Shown: positions 22,741 through 34,288 of the stretch, in pieces
How positions within the stretch are numbered: the stretch's first letter is position 1
Layout: each line of letters starts with the position of its first letter
Assembly: GCF_019578655.1 (NCBI RefSeq)
Contig: NC_063264.1
Location: forward strand, 12,007,213-12,071,212
DNA: 64,000 nucleotides
From: Ricinus communis
Taxonomy: Eukaryota; Streptophyta; Magnoliopsida; Malpighiales; Euphorbiaceae
Direction of reading: 5' to 3'
Notes under the pieces: model-generated
Database searches by the model: none
Seen by the model: only the letters and a program-made list of their open reading frames with translations
Told to the model about the DNA's origin: nothing
Position numbers and translations under genes: made by a program

Positions 22741-23550
22741 ATTTCTAGATAGCCAATCCATTAGTTAATCCAAAAGACATAACTAACCACTCATATAACC
22801 CATATTTTATTTTGAATGTGGTTTTCCATTCGTCCCCTTCCTTTATGAAGATTTGATGATATCCACTCTTTAAATCTATCTCAGAAAACATACAAGATTC
22901 ATACAATTCATCTAACATGTCATCTAGTTTAGGAATGGGATGTCTATACTTTACAATAATATTGTTGATAGCATGGTAATCAACACACATTCACCAAGAT
23001 CCATCCTTCTTAGGTACTAGTAACACAAGAACCGTACATGGACTCATGCTCTCCTTCACGTGCTCCTTGGTCATTAACTCCTAAACCTGCTTTTCAAGTT
23101 CGTTTTTCTCTATTTGGAATTGAAGTTTCAGGTACAAAGTCAATTGGTGCTTAATTCTCCTAATAAGTGGTAAGCCATTAGGCACATCTTCGGGAATCAT
23201 ATCACCAAATTCCTATAACGAGGAGAGAATAGGACTAGGTAGGGAAGAATCAAGATTGTTAGTGCTTAGAAAGGCCTCCGTGTACAAAAGTACAATCATA
23301 GGCTTATTAGAATAAAAAGCTCTCTTGATCTAACTCTCCCTAGCATAAAAGCTCACTTTTCTCTCTTTATTTTCACTCATGTGAATACTCTCTTTCTTTT
23401 CACTATTAATCGAACCTGCCTTTTCACTCACTCTATTTTTTTAAACTTTCGGCCTTCTCACTATTTTCACTCTTTCATGCGCATTTGATCATCATACACC
23501 TCTTTAGGTGTCAAAGGAACAAGAGTAATAGGCCTTCTATTCATTACAAA
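22741..23550 (-). pseudogene. Reverse transcriptase start and linker, element F
   Basis: The open piece 22745-22990 (minus) reads [20 protein letters not shown], then [19 protein letters not shown] and [10 protein letters not shown], the fingers and first catalytic Asp of a gypsy RT. It stops at 22741, before the YxDD block, where G begins. Upstream, to about 23550, is the protease-RT linker in broken frames with SMSPC(T)VLVLLVPKKDGS. RT F resembles RT A more than RT G. Confidence 0.8.
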
Positions 23551-23900
23551 AGAATTCCAGTTAGTATATCCATCATGAACTACTCTCCTATCATATTGCT
23601 AAGGACGCCCTAAAAAAAGATGACCCGCATGCATAGGTATGACATCACATAAGACCTCATCCTTATAACACCCAATAAAGAAAGACACTAAAACTTGTGT
23701 AGTCACCTTAATCTCTCCATAATCATTTATCCATTGCAATTTGTAAGGTCTAGGATGTGCTAAAGTAGAAAAGTCAAGCTTTTCAACTAACTCGACACTA
23801 GCAACCTTTCTATAACTACCCCCATCAATAATCATACTACATAAATTGTTATTTACATGGCATCTAGTATGAAAAATATTATCACGTTATGCCTCATCTA
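23551..23900 (-). pseudogene. Aspartic protease, element F
   Basis: The open stretch 23599-23835 (minus) starts MIIDGGSYRKVASVELVEKL. The IIDGGS block takes the place of the retroviral-type DSG/DTG active site in this gypsy group. It ends VIPMHAGHLFLGRP, the usual flap-to-end region. It cleaves the polyprotein in active elements. Codons upstream (NIFHTRCHVNNNLCS) join it to gag without a clear break. Confidence 0.75.
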
Positions 23901-25128
23901 CTTTGGCATGTGCACTCAAGGCTCTTCATGCCACTAACATCTTTTCACTAATTGACATCTTAATATCACTTGAATCCTCAAGTGGCGGCATATCTTCCTC
24001 TTCCTCATTCTCAGTCTCCACTCCACCATCATCCTTCAAGATCAAGGCTCTTTTGTTAGGACATTGAGAAGCTATGTGTCCTAACCCCAACCACCGAAAG
24101 AATTTGATATCTCTTGTCCTTGAATTAGGTGTTCTTGGCCTTGCTGGAAGTTTTTATAGTGAACTGCTTTGAACCCTTTGGCTTTTTTAATATTTTGACC
24201 TCTCTTTGACTTCTTCCTTCTTCCAATTCAATTTCCATGTGGATGTAGAAGCCTAATTGAATCTGTTAGAGTTGCTTTGATTCTTGAGTTGCCTCTCCAT
24301 TTTAGTGGCCATATGTCCCATATCTTCAAGTTCCATATAATGGTGCAATTCAATCATATTAGCAATATTTCAGTTTAAACCATGTAAGAATCGAGCCATA
24401 GTAGCCTCTCTATCCTCTTCCACATTAGCCCTAATCATAGCTATTTTCATCTCTTTATGGTAGTCCTCCATACTCTTAGATCCCTCCATAAGACTTTGAA
24501 ATTTCTTATACAATTCTCTATAATAGTGAGAAGGAACAAACCTTTTATTCATGACCCTCTTCATCTCCTCCCATGTGTAAATTGGCTCTTCACCATTTCG
24601 TTGCCTTGAAAGCACAAGTTGGTCCTACCAAACCACGGTATAATCAGTGAACTAAACTGCAGGTAGCTTCACCTTCTTATCTTCAGAATAATCATGGCAA
24701 TCAAATACTAGCACAACCTTCTTTTCCCATTCAAAATAAAGTTCTTGGTCATTCTTGCCTTGAAATAAAGGGATTTTTATTTTGAGATTCCCCAAGTTTC
24801 CATCTTACCATCTAGGTCCTCTTTCATCTCGTCCTCCATAACCTCTCCTAAATCTGTGCCAATCCAAGTGAGAACCTCGCCCTTCCTCTTCATAATCATC
24901 CTCATAATAGTCATCATGATCTGTATGCCTTGGCCTCCTTTGATTCCTATTGAAGTGCCTAGGCTACCTTCTTTGAGAATTGGACTCCACTCGCTCAAGT
25001 CTTTCATCCATGTTGTCAAACCTTAGATTTAGGCATTCTAAGGTCCCTTGAATGGATTTCATATAGGGTTTGAGATCCACCTTCCATGGCTCATCATCCG
25101 AGATCTCTTTATCCTTACTTTGGGACAT
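23901..25128 (-). pseudogene. Ty3/gypsy gag, element F
   Basis: Starts at ATG 25128 (MSQSKDKEISDDEPW), 250 codons or so from the capsid motifs. The order is an acidic/basic region, NLKIKIPLFQGKNDQE, then the open piece 24370-24615 with YTWEEMKRVMNKRFVPSHYY. The zinc knuckle near 24105-24060 reads FFRWLGLGHIASQCPN: both Cys of the first pair are lost, while the His and last Cys remain. Several stops (for example VVW-stop-DQ). It follows leader, PBS and LTR in normal order. Confidence 0.8.
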
Positions 25129-25869
25129 GATTCAAATCTGCAAAACAAAGATCAAAACAAAACCTCACCCACTCCTTTGCGTGTTTACACTAAAAAATAG
25201 TTAAAACACTTATATTTCATAAAATTTAGCTCTTCCTCTCTTTTGTGCTCACTATTCTTGCCTTTACCATTCTTAATCCTTACTTTTAGTTTTTAGTTGA
25301 ACTCACAAACTCAAATTGCAAACAAGTTGTGTAGTATTCAAAAGGAAAGAATCAACACTCCTAATAGCATTTCTAGATTATGGCATTTGGACAAAAAGAA
25401 TAGACAAGAAAAGACAAGTCTGTTTAGGCTAAAAGGTGACAAGTTTCAGCCAAAAGAAATAATACCAATAGATGTGTAATTTTTGATTGTATAAAAATGT
25501 AGGGTGAAAGTAGTAAAATTAATCAAGAAGACGATTTTTGTCGAATGCTAAAAAGAAATTGCAAAGAAACTTGATTTGCCTAAGTGTGTGCCTTTTCTCT
25601 TCTTTTGAGTTTTCTTTTCTCCTTTTCTTTCTTTTCTTTTTCTTTTCAATTCCTTTTTTTTTTCTTTTTCTATACTTCAATAAGAAATACAATAAGCAAC
25701 AAAATTAAAACTTAAGCAAACTAAAGAACTTTAGGATAGAAATTTGTTTGAGCAAACTTTTGACCTTGAAGAAGAAATCAATAAGAAATTTTGGCTATGA
25801 TAAAAAAATGAACAATAAACAAAATAAAATAGTAAAGTAAAGGATAGATAGAACAGATTTAGAGACTTA
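25129..25869 (-). other. Leader of element F, no gene
   Basis: Untranslated region between the PBS and gag, with a TTTTCTTTTC-rich tract on the plus strand at 25610-25675. Short open frames here look accidental. Confidence 0.7.
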
Positions 25870-25881
25870 GCTCTAATACCA
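25870..25881 (-). other. Primer-binding site of element F
   Basis: Minus strand TGGTATTAGAGC, one mismatch from the initiator tRNA-Met complement, just after the LTR end. Confidence 0.85.
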
Positions 25882-25886
25882 AATTA

Positions 25887-26826
25887 TGTGATTCTTGGCA
25901 ACTTGTGACAAGACCCAACATGCGAAATTGGAACAAGATTCTCAAGAAAGCTAAATCTGAACTTTGATAACCTTGACCCAAAGATAACTTGTATCTTGAA
26001 TCTTGGTATAAGAAAGATTGTTGAAGCTATACTCAAGAAAGGTAGAAGGTGAGTGATAAGTCGATGTTGAACGCCATAAGAAAAAGTTCTTAATAAGTTC
26101 GAAGCTCTTCCAAAGAACCAAACAAGAATAATTTTTACAAATATGTTCAACTCAAAAATATTCATTAACCTTGAATAATGTGGTTACATTTAGGTTATAT
26201 AGTGAAAGAAATAAATCTAGTTCCTAAATAGCATAAAGGAAATAAACTAAGTAGGAATTTTCTAAAAAATATGCTAAATTAAAGTTTCCTAAATAATAGA
26301 ATAAGGAATAGTCTATCTTTACTAAATAAAAATTAACTAAACAATCAAGCAAAATTTTCTAAACAATAAAGTGTACGGTTACCTCCTTATTTCCTAATGA
26401 AGAACACTACAATTTAGCAAAAGAGGAAGCTAAAACGTGCTCCTATGATTCCTATTTGATTTGGCACGTCCCTTTAGCCAAATAGGAAGCTAAAGTGGTG
26501 TTTCCCTTGTTTCCTCTTCAAGTATTAAGTTGTCCCCCTTGTGCACACATATTCGGCCCATGCTTGATTTCATTAAGCCCATCATATTAAATTAAATTAA
26601 TAAGGCTAGGAGCCTTAATTAAATCTAATTCTCCATGAGTTAATATATCCTTAGCCCAAATCTCTTGAATGAGTCCTTAAGAGCTTCCTTCATGCGCTTA
26701 GCCTTAGATCTTGTAATTGGCCCACTTTGAATGTACAAAGGATCCATTGAGCTTGGTGTAGGATTCAACCCAATGCTTGTGCTTGGATCATGACTTGAGT
26801 CTTGAAGCTTGGTATTGTGATTCGCA
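25887..26826 (-). mobile_element. Element F, 5' LTR (940 bp)
   Basis: Minus strand from TGCGAATCACAATACC at 26826 to GCCAAGAATCACA. Near its start it carries the polyprotein-tail motif (GPITRSKAKRMKEALK-like, about 26725-26685). It is related to LTRs at 46874 and 56521. The flank is R1. Confidence 0.8.
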
Positions 26827-26837
26827 TAAGATTTTAT

Positions 26838-29302
26838 GCTCTTTGTCTACCCTTGTGTTAAAATGAATTCAATTTGATCCTTACGCTTAGACATGGAAGA
26901 GAATAAAGAACTTGCAATTTCTTTCCTTATCGAATCTGAAATCCTATCTATATTCTCATTTGTTCTTTTCTTTTATTCGTCCTTTTCTAATCTATGTCTT
27001 ATATGTTGGTTTGGTTTTATTTGGCGAGCATAAACAAGAGTATTGAGTTAAAGCGTGTGGAATCGACAATCATAGGCACCGATCCAATGCTTAGTTGATC
27101 GAGTATTGATATAATTATTCAAATGATCATGGACGAATCTTAAGGAGGAAAGAGGGCAAAAATCGAGAAACGCCTAAATATTCTTATTCAGGATTTGCAC
27201 CATTAAGATCTCCATTATTCCTTGTTCTTCTAGGCACAACGACCCTTGATGATATAAGGATTGGCATCAGGAATCATGGGAATGCAATTAACAAGCTTGA
27301 TCGGTGACATTAGGGCTTAGCTTGATGACTAAGCAGGACGAGACATAAATCCACGTGCATAAGAGAGAAAGTATGTTGTTTTCAATAAATTGAAGCATAA
27401 TACAAGGAGGTACGCGAGCATTTTGATGTTTGGGACACATATAATGAAGTAATTTGGGTCGGAGTGTTACTTGGTAACCCCACGCAAAGTTCCCATTGTT
27501 TTTGTTAAGCTGGCTCATAAAATTAGGGACTACGAAAGTTGTTGAGCCGTTAACGCCTCTCTAGTTCTTGATTTAAGTTTAGTTTATTCATCTTTCTTTA
27601 TTTATTTAATTATATTTAGCTTCTAGTTTCTTCTTCTTATGGAATCAGGGCTTTCACACTTATAGAACCACACGTAATCAAATATTTGAGGTTATGAGCA
27701 TATTATTTTAGTTTTCTACCTTGTAGAGAATTAAGTTATGGATTCTTTCAAGAACTTTACAAACTTGTGAAGACCCACACTACGTCCTTCCTTTCTTTTG
27801 TGTTTTTTGTCTATTCTTATGTCTAAATCAATTCGATTTGATCTTTACGCCTAGCCATGATGGAAGAGAATAAAGAACTGGCTATTTGTTTCCTTATAAT
27901 ATCCGAAATCCTACCTATGATATCATTTATTTTTTTCTTTTGTTCTTCTCTTTCTAATCTATGTTTTTTATGATGGGTTGATTTTATTTGGTGAGCATAA
28001 ACAAGAGTGTTAAGTTAATGCACGTGGAAGCGACAATTATAGGCACCGATCCAATGCTTGGAAAAAATGCGAAGAAAGAAAATTATGACTAAGTATTGAT
28101 ATCATTCTTCAAATGATTGCAGACGAATCATTTAGAGGAAAAAGGACTGCCCCAATATTCTAATTCAGGATTTGCAATATTGGTTTGCGATTATTTGAAG
28201 AATGATATCAATACTCGATCAACTAATTCTCTTTCTTTGCATTTGTCTAAGTATTTGATTAGTGCCTATAATTGATGCTTCCATGAGCCTTTTCTTAACA
28301 GTCGTGTTTAAGTCACACGCATGGGCGCTTTAATGTTTTCATTTAATGCAATTGTAATACAAGACGAAATTCAAGCACTTTGATCTTTGTAATGCATATA
28401 ATGAAGTAATTTGGGTCGGAGTATTTTTAGGTAGGCCCACGCAAATTTATCCTTATTTTTATTAAGCTGGCTCATAAAATTTGAGACTGCAAGAGTTGAT
28501 GCCCAGTAAACTCCTCTCTCGTTCTTGATTTGACTTTAGTTTATTCATCTTGCTTTATTTTTTTTTTCATATTTAGCTTCTAGTTTCTTCTTCTTATCAA
28601 ATGAGGTCTTTCGCATTATAAAAACTGCATGCAACCAAATACTTGAGGCTAGAGAACTTATTATTTCAGTTTCTTACCTTGTAGACTTATCAAGACTCGT
28701 GCTAGCAAACATAGACTTATGCCTCACACCCTTCCATTCTTTTATGTTCTTTGTCTACCCTTGTACCTAAATCAATTCGATTTGATACTTATGCTTAATC
28801 ATATGAAAAAGAATAAAGAATTTGTGATTTATTTCCATATTGGATCCAAAATCCTACCTATGTTCTCATTTTGTTCATTTCTTTTACGTGTCTCTTTCTA
28901 ATCTCTGTTTAGTATAATGGTTTTATTTTATTTGGTAAGCATGAACATGAGTGTTGAGTGAAAGCGCATGAGAAAGCGGCAATCATAAGCACCAATCTAA
29001 TGCTTGCACAAATGCAAAGAAAGACAATTAGTTGATCGAGTATTAGTATGATTCTCCTAATAGCATGGACGAATCTTTTGGAGGAAAGAAGGAATGATAA
29101 GAATTGAGGCACACCCAAATATTTTGATTTAGGATTTTCACCATTAAGATCTCCATCATTTCTTATTACTTTGGGCTCGATGAGTCTTGATGATACAAGG
29201 ATTAGTGTAAAGAATCATCGAAACACAATTAACAAGCTTGATCAGTGGTATTGGGGCGTAGCTTGATGATTAAGCAGGACGAGACGTAAATCCACACACA
29301 TA
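26838..29302 (-). repeat. R1 array, minus orientation
   Basis: Rearranged tandem R1 units with unit starts near 27745 and 28690. A segment at 28189-28310 is inverted relative to the rest, making a hairpin with 27998-28119. It ends at 29302 where K2 begins. Confidence 0.85.
27998..28310. repeat. Hairpin: 122-bp inverted R1 arms
   Basis: 27998-28119 and 28189-28310 are imperfect reverse complements, separated by 69 bp. Shared blocks include TATTGATATCATTCTTCAAAT and its complement. An RNA through here would fold into long double-stranded RNA. Confidence 0.85.
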
Positions 29303-30021
29303 ACTCCATAAGAAGATGATCAATCTACTTAAATGTTTCTTAAGCATGCATTCTACATAAGAATAAAAAGACAAAAGCAAAATAGCTTTTAGATTTAATG
29401 ACTAATTATCATTCAATTCAACTTAATTTTATACATCAAAATTCGTACTACCCACATATAGGCCTTAGAAAACTCTAAATCTTAACTAAAAAGGATTTAC
29501 ATCCCATCTAGGATAAAGATAACCTTTATAACTAAAAAAGGTAATTAAATTAAAGTCCCAATTAGGTTAAAATACATGTGTGGCCGCCCAAAATAAGCCA
29601 TAAAATCCTAATTTACATAAGACTTGTAGATGGGCCTCATAATATAAGCCAAGTTTGGCCTAAAGTCTTCATATGCTCCAATTCAGCTTCTTTGGTCTTC
29701 TTAAGCCTAATTAGATTCATTCAAGCCCAATAAACTAAATTAGATTAATGAATCTTGAACTTAAATCCAATTATGTGTCCTTAGCCTAAATGTCTTAGAT
29801 AACCTCATTAACTTGAAATTTGAATCGAACTAGGACTCCTAGTTGAATTAAGATTCCTTTCATTGCTTGAGCTCCTAATATCATCAAGACTCTTTGCAGG
29901 ATTAGGATTCCTAGTTGATTCAGGACTCCTTATTAGATTAGGATTCCTTGAGCTAGTAGGATTTGCATCATCAAAGGTCCTTGTTGGAATAAGATTCACT
30001 GTGCTAGTTTGGTTTTGATAA
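29303..30021 (-). mobile_element. K-family LTR (K2), probable solo LTR in R1
   Basis: Minus strand from TTATCAAAACCAAACTAGCAC (expected TGAT start altered) to CTTCTTATGGAGT. R1 continues on both sides at adjoining positions, so it behaves as a solo LTR, but no clean target duplication is visible. It contains eight 18-bp coding units and the TATA segment. Confidence 0.75.
29820..29963 (-). repeat. 18-bp coding minisatellite, eight units
   Basis: Read on the minus strand: NPTSSR, NPNLIR, SPESTR, NPNPAK, SLDDIR, SSSNER, NLNSTR, SPSSIQ. The frame is open for 63 codons (29808-29999). Confidence 0.85.
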
Positions 30022-30159
30022 TGGATAAATCATGTTGCATTCAATTAATCCAAGCATGAATGAGCGTGTTTTGATGTTTGGGCCGTAGTGTTATTAGGTA
30101 TGCCCACACAAATTTCTCCTTATTTTTGTTAAGCAATCATGGGAGAGCAATTGACAATC
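30022..30159 (-). repeat. R1 fragment
   Basis: R1 continuing beyond K2 (AACATGATT, then GTTTGGGCC and TTAGGTATGCCC on the plus strand), cut by LTR E3. Confidence 0.75.
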
Positions 30160-30556
30160 TGATATGGGTCAGCCAAGGCCTAAAGATGTTAGTTTGGATG
30201 GACTTGATGATGAGGGCAACAAGAAAGAATCAAAGACAGATCTATTAAGTTTGCCACAAGATCCAATTACAGGGTTAAGGGCCAAGAAGCTTCAAGAGTC
30301 CTTAAATGGCTACGTTCAAGATTGGGCTAACAATGGAAGTCCAATATAATTCGACGCAAATGGAATTCATAAAGAACGAGCTTTGTTTGATGTTCTTAAA
30401 TCCAAGTTTATGGAGGTGAAATGGGTTTTATTTAATATTCTTAAAGTCTAAGTTTATGAAGGCTTTGCTTAGCTCTTAGTATCCTATTTGGTTAGATGTT
30501 AGAATCTTCGAAGCTTGTAAGGAAACTCATATTAGGTCATATTAGTTAAGTAAGAG
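30160..30556 (+). mobile_element. E-family LTR, first part (E3)
   Basis: Begins TGATATGGGTCAGCC. An open frame (30164-30349) reads [20 protein letters not shown] then DPITGLRAKKLQESLNGYVQ, the pol tail encoded by the start of the LTR. It matches the minus-strand copy at 41481. It breaks off at about 30556, before the TATA part, against R1. Confidence 0.75.
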
Positions 30557-31697
30557 TTATATTCTTCTTAAAAACTGCATGCAACCAAATAGTTGAGGTT
30601 AATGAGCATATTATTTCAGTTTTCTACCTTGTAGGAAATCAAGTTATGTGATCTTTCAAGAAATTTGTGGAATTATCAACACTCGCGCTACCAAGCATAG
30701 ACTTATCCCTCACGTCCTTCCTTTCTCTTGTGTTCTTTGACTATTCTTATATTTAAATCAATTCAATTTGATCCTTAGACTTAACCATATGGAAGAGAAT
30801 AAAGAACTTGTGATTTCTTTCCTTATTAGATCTGAAGTCCTACCTATATTCTCATTTTGTTTATTTCTTTTGTGTCTCTCTTTCTAATCTCTATCTAGTA
30901 TGTTGGTTTGATTTTATATGGGAGCATAAACACGAGTGTTGTTGTGTAAAAGTGCATGGAAGCGACAATTATAGGTACCGATCCAATGCTTCAGCGAATG
31001 CAAAGAAAGAAAATTAGTTGATCGTGTATTGATATCATTCTCCAAATGGTTGCAAGAAATCTTTTAGAGGAAAGAAGGAATGCCGAAATTAAGGGACGCC
31101 CAAATATTCTAACTCGGGATTTGCACCATTAGGATCTCCATCCTTCATTATTCCTTTAGGCACGAGGACTCCTGATGACACAAGGTTAGGCGTTAGGAAT
31201 CATGGGAATGCAATTAACAAGCTTCACCTGTGGCATTGGGGCTTAGCTTGATGATCAAGCAAGAGAGACGTAAATCCATGCGCATAAAGGAGAAATCAGG
31301 TTGTTCTCGATTAATCCAAGCATAATATAAGTCGAAATTTGAGCTCTTTGATATTTGAAATGCATATAATGGAGTAATTTAGGTTGGAGTGTTTTTAGGT
31401 AGGGCCACCCGAATTTACTCTTATTTTTGTTAATTTGGCTCATAAAATTTGGGACTGTAAGAGTTGTTGCCAATCAACTGCTCTCTGGTTCTTGATTTGA
31501 CTATAGTTAATTAATCTTTATTTATTTATTTATTTATTCACATTTAGCTTCTAGCCTTTTCTTCTTATGGAATGAAGGATTTCGCACTATAAAAACCGCA
31601 CGCAAATGAATACTTGAGGCTGATGAGCATATTATTTTAGTTTTCTACCTTGCAAGAAATCAAGTTATATGTTCTTTCAAGAAATTTGTTGACTTAT
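30557..31697 (-). repeat. R1 unit, minus orientation
   Basis: A near-complete unit plus a partial one; unit starts near 30660 and 31690. Ends with GACTTAT at the P2 insertion site. Confidence 0.85.
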
Positions 31698-32587
31698 TGA
31701 TGAGAACCCATATAGCACAAGGAACTCTACTCTGATAAGAAAACCTAATGATACAAATCCTACTTGCTCAAGGAATCCTACTTCAAGAAGGAGTCCTAAT
31801 TCCATTAGGAATCCTAATCCAGCAAGGAGTTTTGATGATATTAGGAGTTCAAGCGATAGAAGGCATCCTATTTCGACTAGGAATCCTAATCCATCTAGGA
31901 GTCCTAGTCTAATTTAAAGTCTAAGTGAGATTAGGCTTAATCAAGACAATGGGCCTCAAGATACTCTTGTCACCTCAATCCAGCATATGGAGGCATGATC
32001 AAGACAAGATAAGCCTAAGATAATCAAGTCAAGCTATTCGAAGTCCAATACTCAAGAATGGGCTACATATCACATGTTACTTGAGCCCAATTGTCATGTT
32101 TATTATATGGACTAGGGTTGGATGAATGTTAGAAGTATTTGTTCATTTAAATAGGTCTTTTAATTGTTAGGAGTTTTGTTTTAAGTTATCCTTTTAGTTT
32201 AGGAGTTCTATTTCCAGTCTTATTGTTATTTGCTTCCTTATCATTATAGAATTAGGTTTCTTTAATGCCTATATAAGCTAGTACAAATTTTTATCTAAAG
32301 GGAGTTGTTGGATATTAATTATTTTGGAGTTAACTCTCTTCTTTTATTTTTATGAACTTGGTGAAAGATTTATCAAGTGAAGGCTTGGTATTTTACAAAC
32401 TTAGTTTCATTTAAACTTTTGTTTATGTTAAACAACCTTTAATTCTTTATAATTAAGGTTCTTTGGTACAAGTTACTTAAGGGTCTTATTGGGAGTTAAA
32501 GTTTCTTTGCTTGATTAGATGAATGATCCTTGGCAAAGACATCAACATTGAATACGGGTTTGGCACAAGATAGCCACGTCCATATCA
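31698..32587 (+). mobile_element. Solo LTR P2 (890 bp) with target-site duplication
   Basis: Begins TGATGAGAACCC and ends CGTCCATATCA, flanked exactly by CTTAT (31693-31697 and 32588-32592). R1 resumes without loss, so this is a clean solo LTR inside R1. It is related to P1 along its length. Nine 18-bp units lie at 31756-31917. CCTATATAAGC near 32270 is a likely TATA box. Confidence 0.95.
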
Positions 32588-33272
32588 CTTATCAATACTC
32601 GCGCTAAGCAAGCATAGACTTATCCCTCACGTCCTTTCTTTCTCTTGTGTTCTTTGCCTATACTTGTGTTTAAATTAATTCTATTTGATCATTACGCTTA
32701 GCCGTATGGAAGAGAATAAAGAGCTTTTAATTTCTTTCCTTATCGGATATGAAATCCTACCTATATTCTCATTTTGTTTGTTTTTTTTATGTCTTTCTTT
32801 CTAACCTCTATCTAGTATGTTGGTTTGGTTTTATATCGGAAGCTTAAACACGAATGTTAAGTGAAAGTGCATGGAAGCAGTAATCATAGGCACCAATCAA
32901 ATGCTTCAACGAATGCGAAAAAACAAAATTAGTTGACTATGTATTACTATTATTCTCTTAATGATCACCGAGAATCAAAGAACGCCCAAATATTTTGACT
33001 CATGGTTTGCACCATTAGGATCTCCATCCTTCCTTGTTCCTCTAGGCACGAGGACTCCTGATGATGTAAGGTTGGGCATAAGGAAACAAGGGAACACAAT
33101 TAGTAAGTTTGACCGGTGCCATTAGGGCTCAACTTGATGATCAAGCATGAGAGACGTAAATCCAAGCGCGTAAGAGAGAAATCATGTTGTTTTCGATTAA
33201 TCCAAGCATAAATACAAGCCAAAATTTTGAGCCCTTTGATGTTTGAAATATATATAATGAAGTAATTTGGCA
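32588..33272 (-). repeat. R1 fragment
   Basis: Continuation of the unit split by P2 (ATCAATACTCGCGC next to the insertion), broken at about 33272 within AATGAAGTAATTTGG. Confidence 0.85.
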
Positions 33273-33384
33273 TGTGCTATGAGCTAAATTATGGACTCAA
33301 TTGTTGTTTTCTACTACTTTTCATCCACAGATCGATGGTCAGACTGCGGTTATTAATAGGACTTTTAATTCAGCTTCTTCGTGC
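33273..33384 (+). pseudogene. Integrase core scrap
   Basis: About 110 bp translating, with a frameshift, as LLFSTTFHPQIDGQTAVINRT, the conserved end of a retrotransposon integrase core. It is fused to an LTR piece of Athila type. Too short to assign to an element. Confidence 0.6.
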
Positions 33385-33763
33385 TTTAGGTTATTAGATT
33401 TAGGAATTCGGTTATCTCGAGAGAGAAACCGAACTCGGTTAAGAATTCGTCCACGGGTAGCATAATTAGACTCACCAATCCTTTATCTTTTGTTTGATTG
33501 CCAACTAGTTTAGATTTCCTTTAGGTTTGTCTTCTTGTCTTGATTATTTCGTTTACCAATCACTCTTGCATCTCCCTTAGGACTTAGCTTGTAGCTATTA
33601 GTTAGTTTATAAATTATTTATCGCTAATTTTAGGTTAATATAACAAAGAACAAAGGAGTAACTCTGGGCTTTCACTTTCCCGAGGAATACGACCTTGATA
33701 CTCGCCATTAGTGCTAGACTGCATCGATAGGTACACTGCCTTAGATTGTAGCTGACACGAGTA
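33385..33763 (+). mobile_element. Athila-type LTR fragment (similar to LTR H end)
   Basis: Matches the final ~380 bp of LTR H (about 59698-60060): GGTTATTAGATTTAGGAATTC, then CATCGATAGGTACACTGCC. It has no PBS after it. Confidence 0.7.
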
Positions 33764-34288
33764 GCACCCATCCGCCACCCCAAAATAAGTGGAGAAAGAC
33801 GAGAGGCAAGTCTAAAGAGGAAGACTACAAAAGTGTCGACGTGAAATAGGCTGAGTGATGATACTGCAACCTTTTTAAACACATGAGAGACTCAATTTGT
33901 TTTCTTTTATAGAACTAAATTGAGAAGCTACATGCATATGACTGAGTTAGGGGAAGGAAGCGGTAAGATTAGTTGGTCATTGAAGGGTGTTATCGACTTA
34001 CTGTTTCATTCCATATTCGTTGATTTGTGACATTAACATATTACTTGATTGAATTTATTGGTTTAGATGTTCATTATTCGGCTTTGTAGGTATGCCACTC
34101 TAAAAACCTTCATGAGACCTTACTCGTCTGCTAGAGTAACCTAGGGGTTTAAAGGACTTGTTGCACATGTTAAGTGCAACCGTCATTCCTACGACAGTGA
34201 GTTTGGGTTTTATTGCTTTATCAGTATAGTTTTTCTTATTTTTATTTTGTTTCCTCGAGGACAAGTAAAGGTTAAGTGTGGGAAAATT
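33764..34288 (+). mobile_element. Element I, 3' untranslated region and polypurine tract
   Basis: Non-coding. It ends CTCGAGGACAAGTAAAGG, GTTAAGTGTGGGAAAATT, the polypurine context of Athila/Tat-type elements, just before LTR I. Confidence 0.65.
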
